A stretch of 64,000 nucleotides of DNA from Cordia subcordata (taxonomy: Eukaryota; Streptophyta; Magnoliopsida; Boraginales; Cordiaceae), in contig JAPTOF010000001.1 in NCBI GenBank assembly GCA_028554755.1, positions 36,475,501-36,539,500 of the forward strand, read 5' to 3'. Below the pieces are notes generated by a model. The model was not told the DNA's origin, ran no database searches, and worked only from the letters and a program-made list of their open reading frames with translations. Below, piece by piece: positions 46,938 through 58,714 of this stretch. Position 1 is the first letter of the stretch; every line of letters starts with the position of its first letter. A program made the translations under genes and the position numbers.

Positions 46938-48780
46938 TTGAAGCCAGAATTAAGAAATCAGGTGGTAGATTTTCTTAGTAAAAATAAGGATTGCTTCGCA
47001 TGGTCACATGCCGATATGGTGGGAATAGATCCTGAGATAATTGTTCATGAGTTGAAAGTTGACCTAGAATTTACCCCCGTCAGGCAAAAGCGCAGGAAAT
47101 CCGCCCCTGAAAGAAATCGCGTCATCAACGAAGAGGTTCAAAAACTAATGGATGTGGGGTTTGTCAAGGAGGTGCATTACCCAGACTGGTTAGCGAATAT
47201 TGTCATGGTAAAGAAAAAGAATGGAAAGTGGAGGGTTTGTATTGATTTCATGGATCTAAACAAAGCATGCCCCAAGGATTCCTTTCCCATACTGCATATC
47301 GATATGATGGCGGATGCAACCGCCAAACATAAACTCCTTAGTTTCATGGATACATTTTCTGGATATAACCAGATACTCATGCACTCGGCTGATCAAGAGA
47401 AGACATCGTTCATCATTGAACGTGGCACTTATTGTTACAAGGTCATGCCTTTTGGCTTGAAGAACGCAAGAGCAACCTATCAGTGCCTTATTAACAAGAT
47501 GTTCGCTGACTAGCTAGGGCGTACTATGGAGGTGTATATTGATGATATGCTGGTGAAATCTTTGGCAGTAGAGCAATATGTCAGACATCTAGAGTAGGCT
47601 TTTGAAGTTTTGAGAAAGTACGGTATGAAGCTCAATCCTACCAAATGTTCATTTGGAGTCAAGTCTGGAAAGTTCCTCGGATACCTTGTTACCCAGCGAG
47701 CAATCGAGGCATACCTAGATCAAATAAGAGCCGTGCTTAATATCCCATCTTCAAGGAACATGCAAGAAGTTATGAAACTTACAGGCAAAATCGCATCCCT
47801 CAGTAGATTCATCTCAAAGTCGTCAGATATATGTCATTTATTCTTTGACGTACTACGCAAGAACAAGGATATCATGTGGATGGCCGAGTGCAAAAAGGCA
47901 TTACAAGAATTGAAAACGTATCTTGTTAGCCCGCCGTTGTTGTCCAAACCAAAAGATAGAGAGACCTTGTTCACCTATTTGGTAGTTTTAGAAGCCGCGG
48001 TCAGTACTGTGTTGGTCCGAGAAGAAGGCAAGCGGCAGTTCCCCATGTATTACACCAACAAAGTCTTACTTGATGCATAAACCAGATACAGCCAATTGGA
48101 GAAGCTAGCTCTGGCTCTCGTAACCGCTGCCCGCAAGTTAAGGCCATATTTCCAAGGCCACCCTATTGCAGTACTGACCACTTTCCCCTTGAAAGTAGTC
48201 CTGCATAAGCCTGAATTGTCTGGCCGTCTTGCTAAATGGGCTATAGAGTTGAGCGAATATGACATTGAGTTCCAACCAAGGCCTGCGATGAAGTCTTAGA
48301 TTCTTGGCTGACTTTGTAGAAGAATTTACACCGGACAATCAGTCAAAGGCAAAAAAGGAAGTAGCGTGTCTCACTGAAAGCCCTGAACTCGAGCAATGGG
48401 AGCTTTTTGTGGACGGATCAAGTAATGTGAAGGGTAGCGGACTTGGAATGGTATTATAGTCACCTGAAGGAGACATAATCGAGCAATCAGTAAGGTGTTG
48501 CTTCAAGGCCACAAACAATGAGGCTGAATATGAAGCCCTGATAGCAAGCTTAATGCTAGCGAAGGGAATAGGCGTTAAGCGCATTACGGTAAATAGCGAT
48601 TCCTAATTAGTTGTAAATCAAATTTTGGGGACTCACCAGCCGAAAGGTGCGAAAATGATGGCCTACCTGACTATGGTTAAGGAGTTATTACCATCATTCA
48701 AAGAATTTTTGATAAAACAGATAAGTCGAGATGATAACTGCCATGCAGACGCATTAGCAAGCTTAGGAGCAGCAACGCAG
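46938..48780 (+). pseudogene. Reverse transcriptase and two RNase H domains of the Tat element
   Basis: Reverse transcriptase: FVKEVHYPDWLANIVMVKKK, WRVCIDFMDLNKACPKDSFP, MPFGLKNARATYQCLINKMF, then a stop, then VYIDDMLVKS (YxDD box). The first RNase H covers about 47900-48300 (YYTNKVLLDA...LEKLALALVTAARKLRPYFQ). A linker leads to a second RNase H from 48400 (WELFVDGSSNVKGSGLGMVL, NNEAEYEALIASLMLA, ITVNSDS, DDNCHADALASLG) with D-E-D-D-like residues. At least seven stops interrupt the frame. Confidence 0.9.
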
Positions 48781-48899
48781 TCCTCTGCCTCAAAGACTAT
48801 CCCAGTGGTATATCTTCAATGGTCAGCCATTGCAAAGGAACGAGCGGTTGAGATCGTATGTGTAGATAGCGAATCAAATTGGATGACCCCGATCATCTA

Positions 48900-50112
48900 A
48901 TACCTCAAGGATGATGTCGTCCCTAAAGACCGTGCATAAGCCAGGAAGCTTAAAACAAAAGCCGCTCGCTTTTGCATTATTGGCGAAAGCTTATATAGGA
49001 GATCTTATTTGGGGCCCTACTTATGATGTGTAGGCCCAAGCGAGGCCAATTACGTCTTGGCAGAGTTGCATGAAGGATAATGCATGAACCATGCAAAGGC
49101 GAGAATTTTGGCCAACCGGGCATATTCTGCGGGATATTATTGGCCAACTATGCGTTTTGATGCTCGCAACTACGTGAGAAAGTGCGACAATTGCCAGAGA
49201 TTTGCACAAATCCCACGACAACCCGTTGAGTTGCTGACTTCGATCACTTCACCGTGGCCATTTATGAAGTGAGGAATGGATATTGTTGGGAAGCTACCCA
49301 TTGCACCGGGAAAGGTATTTATGTTGGCTGTTATAGATTATTTTTCCAAGTGGGTAAAAACTGAGTCATACCATTAGGTTCGAGACAGGGAGGTTAAGAA
49401 CTTTGTGTGGAAAAACATAATATGCAGATTTAGAGTGCCTTAGGAGATCGTCACAGATAACGAATCTCAATTTATTAGCCATGATTTCAAGGATTTCTGC
49501 AAGGAATGGAAAATCAGGCTCACGTTTTCTACACCAAGGCACCCACAAGCCAACGGGTTGGCGGAATCATCCAACAAGACTATAATTTCCATGCTAAAGT
49601 AAAGATTGGAGAGTGCTAAAGGACGATGGGCAGAGGAACTCCCCGGTGTGTTGTGGTCTTATAGAACCACGGCTAGGACCTCCATTGGAGAAATGCCGTT
49701 TTCACTAGTATATGGTGTTGAAGCAGTTATTCCAGCAGAAGTCGGTCTTCCAACCCTTCGAGTCACCTAAGCAACTAAAGAACAAAACGACGAGGGAATG
49801 CGCTACGAACTTGATGCCACTGACGAAAGGAGGGAACAAGCCCTCATTCATATGTCAACATATCAACAAAATATTGCCAAGTATTACAATAAGAATTTAA
49901 GGGTAAAGATGTTCAAACAAGGAGACTAGGTACTCAGGAGGGTCTTCGAAAATACCAAGAAGGTAAACGCGGGAAAGTTGGGCCCTAACTGGGAAGGACC
50001 CTACCAAATAACTAAAATGGTCGGATGGGGGGCGTACAAACTCCGCACAAAAGACGGCAAGGAATTACCAAATAGCTGGAATGCGATTCATCTGAAGAAA
50101 TATCATTTTTAG
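48900..50112 (+). pseudogene. Integrase of the Tat element
   Basis: The zinc-binding region has HEG..MNH and RKCDNCQRFA (HHCC). The catalytic core has [34 protein letters not shown] and [15 protein letters not shown], supplying D, D and E. The C-terminal part has [20 protein letters not shown] and ends [12 protein letters not shown] followed by TAG at 50110. About ten stops occur, mostly where Q, R or W is usual. Confidence 0.9.
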
Positions 50113-50665
50113 TAAGTTTTTTTTCTTCTCTTTTCTTTTCCTTTTATGGTAGAAGTAGATTACTATCAAAACGAGTGCCATTAGAAGAGCCTCGTCAAAA
50201 AGTTTCATTATGTTTCTTTCCCTTTCCCTTTGAAGATTAGGCTTTAGTCGCAAAGGAAAAGGTAAAAGCATCGCAAATAAGTATCTTTTTCTTCCAGGAA
50301 AATACTCTTGTCAGTCACGATCAAAATGACTAACAACAGTCTTATCTCTGACAAAATTAGCAGTGATTACGGTCACTTACAAGGCTAATAATAGCCTTTA
50401 CACCTCCCATTGATTGACGACAACCAATGTTTTCACGGACTAACAAATTAGTCTCTGCTTCTTACGAGTTTGCAAAACGAACTGCCTTTCTCAGGCCAAT
50501 GGCAGCTCATGATCATTCAATATTATGCTACGAATTAATATCAAAATTCCCCTATAAAGAGGGATAGCCCGTCTCATCACATTCAAGTCAACTCGCTGAA
50601 AGCTTTGACAAGCTCGGCAGGTCTCCTATCCAAAAAGCGGGCCAAGTGGTCTTCCAGTATCTATG

Positions 50666-50704
<39 letters not shown>

Positions 50705-50854
50705 CTGCGTACCCAAGCATATGCACACAAAAGATAGAATTTAAAGTTGGCTTCGATAAAAATAAGCGTCTGCAGTTTTAAAAAATAAAAGAGAGAGAGA
50801 GAGGGCATAGAACAAAAAGTAAGTACCTAGAGCGATTCTTACATCCCGGCAAAG
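50113..50854. other. Tat element region between pol and the antisense ORF
   Basis: Non-coding. It holds a TATATA/TACATA microsatellite at about 50662-50702 and a GA run at about 50790-50803. The CT-rich stretch right after pol is not followed by an LTR, so it is not the main polypurine tract. Confidence 0.6.
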
Positions 50855-52862
50855 TCAGGGCGGGGTAGCATCTCCTGTGTTAGGTGGACCTGACACAGAC
50901 GAAGGGTCAGTACTTAATTGAGCTCGATCGATGTGAGGAGTTGGGGGAGTAACAATGGCTTTAAAACGGCTGATGTCAACGTTCAAATACACTTGCTAAA
51001 CTTCGCGTAAGCAATTTTTGACAGCTTGCTCAGCAGCCTTTTTTGAGCTGAGCCTTGATATGCTGGCAACATCTTTACCAAATTTCTTGCTCTTCTTGTA
51101 TTCACTCACGGCATTACTCCTAGCTTCTCTAATTTGGGAATTGAATTTAGATTCAAGCTCCTCTTTAGCAACCCCGACAGCTGCGAGATTCTCTTCTACT
51201 TTGATTCGGGACGATCGCTCCATCTCAAATTCTTTTGCCAGCCTAAGACGACATGCCTGCTAGTCTGCAAGCCTCTTTTCAGCCTTAGCACGTGCTTCTC
51301 ATTCATTGGTAAGAAGGCATTGAAGATCTTGGCATTTGGTTGACATATCGGGGACCATTGCTGCAAAGGAAGAAATCTTCGATACGAGCTGTGTCCAATA
51401 AGACAGAAAATAAAAGAAAAAAAAATGATGAGAAGGCTATACACAACATAAGGGTATATGCGCACGTACCGCTGGGCCTCTCTTAGTCAAGCACGTAAAT
51501 GCATCTTCCTCAATTGCCACAGGGACCGGGGTTACAGTTGAGGAAGTATTCAAATACTGGAGTATGCTGCCAGACGCTCCTTCCACGTTAGAGGGCCGGG
51601 ATGAAGAGCTTCCTTTCCTTTTTTGGCTATGTGCGAGTCTCTCAACTACTGCCATAGTGGTCTTCTACCTTTCTCCTGCATCTATGTTGATAAAAAATAT
51701 AAAAATAATAATAATAATAATAAATATAAAAATGATGGAAATAAAATAGTAGGAGGCAACGGGAAAGAAGCAAAGTGCATATGACCATTCTTTAGTCATC
51801 TGAAGAGGAAGAACCAATGGTCTCCAAGTTAAGTGGGATGCTAGGAAGATCGTTGTCTGAAGAATCGCTCATATTCTCATTCCTTTCTAGAGTGGGGATG
51901 CCTTCATCTTCCTCATCGCCATGATCACTTTCTGTTTCATCAAAACCTCTCGAGACTGGTGAAGAGTCTGACTCAGCGGGACAAGAAGTAGCAGCTGCAC
52001 TAGAAGAAGGCGCACCACTCGTAACAAAGCTGCGGGCTCGACGCCGCGTGTTTTTCATTACGCGAGTGGGCCGATCTACCCCAAGGTCAATTGCAGTGTT
52101 CAAACACACCTTAGGCTCTAGTGGCACGGCAAAGCCTTCTGTAACAAGATTATCGCGGGTAATTAAATCTTTCACATGGAATGATTGACTCCTGCATTCC
52201 GTAGCTAAAGAAAGTAAAGCTCTGCGTGTGTCTTCGCTTAACTTCGAAAGTTCGTTCTGTGCAGTAGTAACCCACATCTGGGGGACATCCCAAACACCAT
52301 GTATACGAGCAAGAAACAGATACTTTCCTCTCCATGAGCCATCATCATCGGACCGAAAAAAATCGAGAAGCCTGTAACTCCCGCGAGCGGAAAGACCGAA
52401 CCAGTTGGGCTTTTTAGTAGACCGGACAAAGATGAACAATGTCTTAAAGATAGGAATTGAGAAACGAATTCCTTTTTGTTGTAGTAAGATAAGCGCTGCC
52501 AACATGATTTTTCATCCGCATAGGTGTAATTGTCCGGGACTAATTACATAGGAGTTGAAAATGGCACACAGGTGAGGATGAAATGGGATCCGGATTCCTA
52601 AGTCGAGAACATCCTGAAACATAGTTATTTCTTCTTTAACATAGGAGCTAGACCAATCTCCAGGTCTAGGCTGAACCACCACAACATCCTCGCTTAACTG
52701 GCTAGATTCACTGTAGTACTTGAATTCTTCTTCTGTAGTGGTGCATCGAATTCCTTCTGCAAAAAACTCCCCGGACAGTTCTCGACGTCTCATGCCAAGG
52801 CGAGAAGGGATGCGTAACTTAGGGTTGGTTTCGGCTTGTTCAACTTGCTTATATCGTGGCAT
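50855..52862 (-). pseudogene. Antisense spliced ORF of the Tat element (gypsy-type transposon-associated protein with C-terminal coiled coil)
   Basis: Exon 1 (52862-51795) starts MPRYKQVEQAETNPKLRIPS, contains DLGIRIPFHPHLCAIFNSYV, a TGA where W is expected (LCG-stop-KIMLAALILL), SDDDGSWRGKYLFLARIHGV, and an acidic serine-rich end. A second exon (about 51655-51470) reads MAVVERLAHSQKRKGSSSSR and ends KRGPA before a GTACGT donor. An 81-bp GT-AG intron joins it in phase to 51388-50855 (LVSKISSFAAMVPDMSTKCQ...), a long charged coiled coil (AKAEKRLAD, FEMERSSRIKVEENLAAV). The exon 1 pattern resembles the plant 'putative gypsy-type transposon' domain (Transposase_28). Antisense extra ORFs after pol are known from Tat elements; their role is unknown. 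Stops at TGA/TAG make this copy inactive. The join of exons 1 and 2 is uncertain. Confidence 0.7.
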
Positions 52863-54438
52863 CTCAATTTTGTGTCCTGTAACCCTCGCTCACTGTTTGT
52901 AATGACGCTTTAATTTGCGTAACCTTAAGAGCTTTTGCTAAAAATCTTCAAAGTTATGACTGAGTCTTGTTTCAAGAGCTCTATCGGGTGCTTACGCTGA
53001 ATTATGGTAACTGAGAACTAATTGGGATAGTGACTATGTTGAATAAAAATGGAGAGCAATGGGGCTATCCGTCATTACTACGAAGGGTTGTGATGCACCT
53101 CGGTGGCTTGTAGGACGAAAACTGCATAAGGCGCCCAAGGTCGTACCTGTCAAAAGTAGTAGAGCACGTTAGTATGCTGTGAGAAATTTGAATTATTTGG
53201 AGCAATATGCGGACAAAGCCATACTTGTCAAGTATAACTAAGCATTTTAATAGAAACAATAACAAAGCATCGAGCCGAGGTGGCAGGTTTTCTACGGTGC
53301 AAATGAATATCTTTGATCGTTGCCCGTTTAGGTTTACATTATGGACTTACCAAGTAACGGGCTTCCATGGCTTTGTGTATTTGTTAGAGATTCTTACGTA
53401 TTAATGTTGAGAAGCTTTGTCGTAGCCTTGGTGTTAAAGTTAGAATGTTTCATCAAGCACTTGGAGGTTGCCAACCTTGGGTGTTATCTGCCTATGTAAA
53501 CTTTCTTTGGCATTATAACAAACACTTGGAGGTTGCCAACCTTGGATGTCACCTTCCTATGTTAACTCTCTTTGGCATTATGACAAACACTTGGAGGTTG
53601 CCAACCTTGGGTGTTACCTTCCTATGTTAACTTACCTTGACATTGTGACAAACACTTGGCATGCAAAAATTGACAGTTAAGCAAGCTTCTGCTGAACAAG
53701 GGAAAATGTTACTAGCACAGAGTATGAATCTTAGTGTCCGTCATTTGCACAAACATTTTGAAACAAGTATTTCCATCAATCAACAGACTATTATACTCGA
53801 TTATTAGTACAAGGAAGTTGTGTTTTGTGCAATAGACGAGAGCATTGAGTTAAGGACCGTGACGCAACTCGGTGGTGGTGTATGACGTGGTGCGACTTCG
53901 GGGTTATTCTTGTTGATGTTCCTTGTTTTGGGATTGGGTCTTGATCTACCGCGGAGCAAAGTTACGAGTAGGACAAAAATAATAATGCCGGTGCTGGAGA
54001 AGTAAGGAAGCGGTGAGAGAATTGAAGCTTATGGACATACGCAACATGACACACTAGTGGGAAAGGGTGTTTGTGCTTATTACATTGAAGGTGCAAGTGA
54101 TGTGTGATATGTAAAAGTTATCTCATGATATATGTTGCAGAGCTGCAATGTCGATAGGACAATCAGTAGCATAGGCCTGCATGACGGGTTGTCCTTGCTA
54201 AGAGTAGTTTGTAGGCAGTGTATACTCTACAACATCAGAGCATAGCTTAAAATGTGACAAGGCTATGAATGAAATAGGTAGGACCAAGCTTGGTATGAAG
54301 ACATCTGTCAAGAGGTGTGCCCGTACGCGCGAGAAACAGGTAGTATTGGAAAGTTGCATGGCGATTGTATGGTAATGGGTTTGACGTTGCGAAGCCTCAT
54401 GAGAAAGTGCAACTCTCTCAATTGAAGAACTTCAATTT
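52863..54438. other. Tat element 3' non-coding region
   Basis: No sense coding sequence. The stretch just upstream (in antisense terms) of the spliced ORF, 52863-53100, is the likely place of its promoter. Further right are the 65-bp repeats and about 780 bp of unique sequence up to the polypurine tract. Confidence 0.5.
53458..53661. repeat. 65-bp tandem repeat, three copies plus a partial
   Basis: CACTTGGAGGTTGCCAACCT starts at 53458, 53523 and 53588, and a truncated CACTTGG copy starts at 53653. Copies are about 90% identical. Tandem arrays in the 3' untranslated part are a known habit of Tat-clade elements. Confidence 0.9.
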
Positions 54439-54452
54439 AGAGAGTGGGGGAC
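54439..54452 (+). promoter_or_regulatory. Polypurine tract of the Tat element
   Basis: AGAGAGTGGGGGA followed by CAAT immediately precedes the 3' LTR start TGTTTGG at 54456, the expected site of plus-strand priming. Confidence 0.8.
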
Positions 54453-54455
54453 AAT

Positions 54456-54955
54456 TGTTTGGGCCATGAATCGTTGGACTTGCGAAGGTCCATGATTGCG
54501 TTCAAATCAAGGCCTAGTTTGTTGGGCCTAATGTTTTAAATCAGGATCAAAGTTGAAAGCCCATGGGGATGTGATCGAGCAATCAACCTGGACGATGAAT
54601 ACAATAAGCGATAAGTACAATCTCACAAGATAAAGTTCAATGCGTTGGCTAGCGAAGATGGATGGAGATACATGGATGGAAAGCAAAAAGGACTCTTTCG
54701 TCAGATAGCCATAAAAGCACGTTTCACCAGGAGAGAAAGGAAAGACATATACACTGAAACCCTCTACCTAGTTTGCCCTGAAAACCCCATAACTACTCCA
54801 AATACATTTTCCTCAAACGTTTCAATACTAACTTGAGTGTCGGAGCACCTTTGGCCGCCATCACACCGGTGTCAAAGGTTTCCGTGCTCATTACGCTTTC
54901 TGGTTTTGTAGGTTATCGAGCCCAATCAACTATTGTAAGAGGAACGCCCTTTACA
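54456..54955 (+). repeat. 3' LTR of the Tat element
   Basis: 500 bp, TGTTTGGGCC...CCCTTTACA; the partner of 44082-44583. LINE coding sequence resumes directly after the 5-bp duplication. Confidence 0.93.
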
Positions 54956-55696
54956 AATCCTATCTTCTCTGACATCTTTCATTATCTTGGGGACATGAGA
55001 CCAATTGACATGAGAGAAGATAAAATTGTTTGGATTAATGATCCTAATGGAAAATATTTGAAAAAGGCAGCCTTCGAACTAATCAGAGCCCCATAGCAGA
55101 AGGTGGAGTGGCATAGGATTTTTTGGTTTAAAAACTATATTCCCAAACATGCTCTTTATTGCTGGTTGATTTGGCATAAGAAACTCCCAACGATGGATAG
55201 ATTGATCTCTTGGGGAATCTCTGCCAATCCATCTTGTGTCTTTCATAATTTGTGCATTGAAGATCACGAGCACCTCTTCTTTTACTACCCATTTGGTAAA
55301 CGCATTTGAAAACATAGATGGAGAAAAATCAAAGGTCAGTCAACCTGAGAAATTGGACTACAGTAACCAACTAGTTTATCTCTTAGGCAAACTCTCAATC
55401 TCTGCAAGTTCTCATGGCTAAGCTTTTCTTGGGAGCGCTTGTTTTTCACATCTGGAAGGAGAGAAACTAGAGAATCCAGATGAAAAAGGCCTTAACAGAA
55501 GAACAAATCTTTGAAAATATAGTTTTTGATGTTAGAAACAAAGCACAAATGATTAGGAAAATCAAAAATTCTAATTTGAATTTGGCCATCCTCAGAGCAT
55601 GGAATGTTATGTGAGTAGCATGTTAACTCTCTTTTGTACATTTTGTTGATATTAATGAAATCTCACTTATTGAGCAAAAAAAAAAAAATAGTATTA

Positions 55697-55949
55697 AGCA
55701 AAAAGACAAAAAAAGAAAAATAGAAAATAGAAAAAAGTGTTAGGACGCCAATTCATATGGCCCTGGGGACGGGGTGATGCCGGCACCATTTCCTTTGGCG
55801 TGTGGGAGGGAAAAGATTAAACTACCTCATATCAAATCAAATGGTATGGAGGCAAAAACAGACACACAAAAAAAAAAGAATTCCTACGCTAATCATTTGG
55901 CTGGGTGTCATTTCAGGAATTGAACTACGTTACTTTGGAAACAAAAAGA

Positions 55950-55993
<44 letters not shown>

Positions 55994-56002
55994 ATCTATC
56001 TA
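55697..56002. other. A-rich DNA and AT microsatellite after the LINE
   Basis: No gene seen. A TA dinucleotide run followed by TATC repeats lies at about 55958-56006, next to the Helitron-like 5' end. Confidence 0.6.
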
Positions 56003-56561
56003 TCTATACTATATCATATAAAAGAACCTTTTGTAATATAATAATGACAAGTATCGTATAAATAACATTCTTAACATTTTTTTTACCACGTGGCGCTCTT
56101 ATATTACGTTTAATTATGAAAAGCGTGTTTTATTTTAATAAGATTTACATTGATTTACTAATTTATTTTAATATTTACATATTACATTCCAAAATTATGA
56201 CATGCAATCTGAATTAGTTGCAGATATCTATGGTAACTCTCCAATTTGGTTCTTATCAAATCGTGACCTATTTTAATTGATATATTTTTTCTTATAATCT
56301 TCTTTCCATATTTCTATACTACTTTCCCTTAGTAATTTTAATGTAAATCATTTTACCAAATGCTTTAATTATTCATTTTTTGTTTTGTAATTTAACTCAA
56401 ATTACATAATTTAATTATTTGAATCTATCTTTTTGCAATTATTTAGAAATAATAATGATACTTATTTCAATATAATGCCACTTATCTTAATTTTTTGAAA
56501 AAATACTATGCATATAAAATAACATTTTGTTTCCCCGGACATCGTACGGGTGGTTGACTAA
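56003..56561 (+). mobile_element. Short non-autonomous Helitron
   Basis: The 5' end is TCTATACTATATCATATAAA at 56003. The 3' end has a hairpin-like CCCCGGAC-ATC-GTACGGG (56533-56550) followed by TGGTTGA and CTAA (56558-56561). There is no inverted repeat and no target-site duplication, as expected for Helitrons; the body is AT-rich and non-coding. The microsatellites on both sides blur the exact insertion point. Confidence 0.55.
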
Positions 56562-58684
56562 TATATATATATATAACACTAAAGGAAAACCTTTAGGGAT
56601 CCATGTGGCATCACTAGAAGCCTCCAAATTCTCTCCAAAACTATCCTTTTATATCTTTAATATCTATTGATGGTTATTTTTTACCCCTTTTCTCTTGGAG
56701 TGTTGTTAAACAATGGATGAAGTGATTTAAACTATATCAAACCTTATCACCTACAAACTTTATCAACTCTTTACGTTCTTATTATCTGATAAAAATAGTT
56801 AATTGTGAAAACAGAAAAGTTATATATGAAATTAAATAACCCATAAACACATATGTAATAATATCCTTCCTGTTCTTTTCTCCCCTCCTCAAAATCTTTG
56901 AGCCTCATACCTCAAATTTTGCTGCATCAGATTATAAGGTCATTTCTCTTTTCTATATACCTATTCTTCTTCTAATGTTGTTTTGTTTTTCTTTTTGGCA
57001 ACATTACTTGCGGCATCAAATTCTCCACTTCTTTTCTCTTTTTCCATATTATCGTTCTTTTTCGATACTACTGTTTCTTTTTTTTTTTTGGGTAATAGTG
57101 CATTTATTAAAACATAATAGTTTTAGAGAAAGCATCAAGAACTTAAAACCCAATGACAAAGATACAAAAACTATTTACAAGGACTATCATTAGAGTCAAT
57201 ACGTTTTATATCGCTCTACATGTAAGAGGTTAAAGAATAATATGAGGTAGCACAAGAACCAGCTTCACATCGTTGTCGAAGTAAACTAAATTTATTTTAG
57301 TATTTGTGATCGGTTTACTTTTTCAATGCATACATTTTTTAAATGCATGCATGTTCCATTGCCAAACTATATGTGGCATATAGTGTAGTAACAAGATACT
57401 GAATTTCCCCTAGAATTTTGCAAACACAGAAGCATATGAGAATGGAGATCTTTCATGTTGTTAAGACGAAGATTGATGGAAGTAAGAGATTTTGTTGAGA
57501 CTCCACTAATCTTTATCTAGGCAATCGATGGAGCTTTTTTTTTTGTTTTTTGATCTTCATAGATAAGTTTTAATTTAAGGAAAATCTTTTTCCTTTTTTT
57601 TTACTTCTTTTTTTTTTTTGGAGATGTATTGGGTGTAAAGTACTTACTTTTAGTAAGAAAATGCTTACTACTTACTTGACAGAAAAAAAAAATATATTAA
57701 ATTTACCGGTAGATCTGGCACCTATATAGTTTGTTTCTTCAATTTGTACAACGAAACATGTAGCTATTCAATTTCATGTGTAGCTGGCGAACAATTTCTT
57801 TTGCTTTTTTGTCTTTTTGTACAAAGTGACACATTGTGCATTCTTCGTGATATATTTTAAGCGAAATTTTATAAAGTGCGTTTCTATTAGGTATAAACGC
57901 TTTCATTTAAAAAAAAAAAATCTATCCTTCCATTAATTATCTATTCTACTAAACATCATCATGTTGTATATGTTGCTATTTTAATTGATTTTGAATATTC
58001 ATGTTGGCAATCATATCATGTAAAATACAGAATTCGTGATATATATTATGAAATTGGAATTTCGATAATGAATAAATGTACAGAACTTTGTCATGAAATT
58101 GGATTTTCGATTATCAATAAATGCGTAGTCTTCTTTAGTTGAAAGTTTGGGTCTTTATGTTATAAGTTAAAATAAAGAATAATTTATTCACACACACGCA
58201 CACGGACATTTATGTATATAAGTCTAACTTTATGAAATTTAAATTTACCAGATAAGTGTATATTATGATGATACAAAAATTTTTTAGAAATACTAATTAT
58301 TTTCTTTTCAACTGGATCAATCATTAAGACAAGATTTTAAATTTAAACATTTTACTTGTAGGAAAAAATGAACAAATGATTTTTTATTATGTTTGTTAAG
58401 AAGCTTTTTTTATTTTTGTACATAATTTTTATTTCACATTTGTATTTAGATTACAAATATGTAATTAAGGTGAGATAAATCAAATTTAGTTTTGATCATT
58501 TATATGAAAAAAGAAACAAATGACTTTTTCGGTTATGTTCATTAAGCAACTTTTTTATTTTTTACATAATTTTTAATTTCAAGTTTATATTTACCATTTT
58601 CAATATTATGTAAAGCAAAATTAATACGATGCATACTTTATAATATACTAATTGTAAAACTTGATAATATCAATAAATATCAAA
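56562..58684. other. AT-rich repeat DNA, no gene seen
   Basis: At about 57070-57190 the minus strand ends with an AATAAATGCACTATTACCC block followed by an A-run, which looks like the 3' tail of a LINE fragment. The rest has homopolymer runs and no domain-like frame. Confidence 0.4.
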
Positions 58685-58714
58685 CTTCATGCATCGCACG
58701 GGTGCCGCCCTAGT
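58685..58714 (+). other. Decayed Helitron-like 3' terminus
   Basis: TTCATGC-ATC-GCACGGG followed by TGCCGCC and CTAG (58711-58714). The left half of the hairpin differs from CCCGTGC by C-to-T/G-to-A changes, as expected from decay of methylated CpG sites. No 5' end is assigned. Confidence 0.4.

Larger units (their letters stand above)
44082..54955 (+). mobile_element. Complete but decayed Ty3/gypsy Tat-lineage LTR retrotransposon, 10.9 kb
   Basis: Two ~500-bp LTRs start TGTTTGGGCC and end TACA. The 5-bp target-site duplication is AATCT (44077-44081) and AATCC (54956-54960), one mismatch. Order: primer-binding site, gag, protease, reverse transcriptase, RNase H, a second RNase H, integrase, then a 4.3-kb region with an antisense spliced ORF and a 65-bp repeat array, polypurine tract, 3' LTR. 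The extra RNase H after the first marks the Tat clade. The LTRs show about 14 differences in the first ~205 aligned bases, nearly all transitions, so the insertion is not recent. Confidence 0.93.
41104..55614 (+). pseudogene. LINE ORF2 (endonuclease-reverse transcriptase), interrupted by the Tat element
   Basis: It starts MKILI-stop-NVRGMNKPSRQ at 41104, the apurinic endonuclease start with the usual W replaced by a stop. The endonuclease continues with CLGGDYNEIL (41505-) and FSDHCSLTL. Reverse transcriptase runs from about 42055 (KSTGPDGFNSYFFK; GIRLGDPISPYLFVLAMEVF; NHLNFADDLLLFCK with the FADD box at about 43195). Past the insertion (44082-54955) the zinc-binding reverse transcriptase tail follows (KHALYCWLIWHKKLPTMDRL...CVFHNLCIEDHEHLFFYYPF). 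The end is at about 55614. The reading frame crosses the LTR insertion point as FSN|PIFSD. Multiple stops and frameshifts. Confidence 0.85.
39492..55683 (+). mobile_element. L1-type LINE, split by a Tat LTR retrotransposon
   Basis: Target-site duplication AAAAATAGTATTA lies at 39479-39491 and 55684-55696. The 3' end is an A-run after TTGAGC at about 55674. Inside are a 5' leader with a perfect hairpin, ORF1 (DUF4283/CCHC-type) and ORF2 (endonuclease, reverse transcriptase, zinc-binding reverse transcriptase tail). Without the 10.88-kb insertion it is about 5.3 kb, close to full length for plant L1 elements. Many stops make it inactive. Confidence 0.9.

Noticed and set aside
53458..53661. CRISPR-like array
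   Set aside because: The 65-bp units are contiguous without unique spacers, inside a plant retrotransposon.
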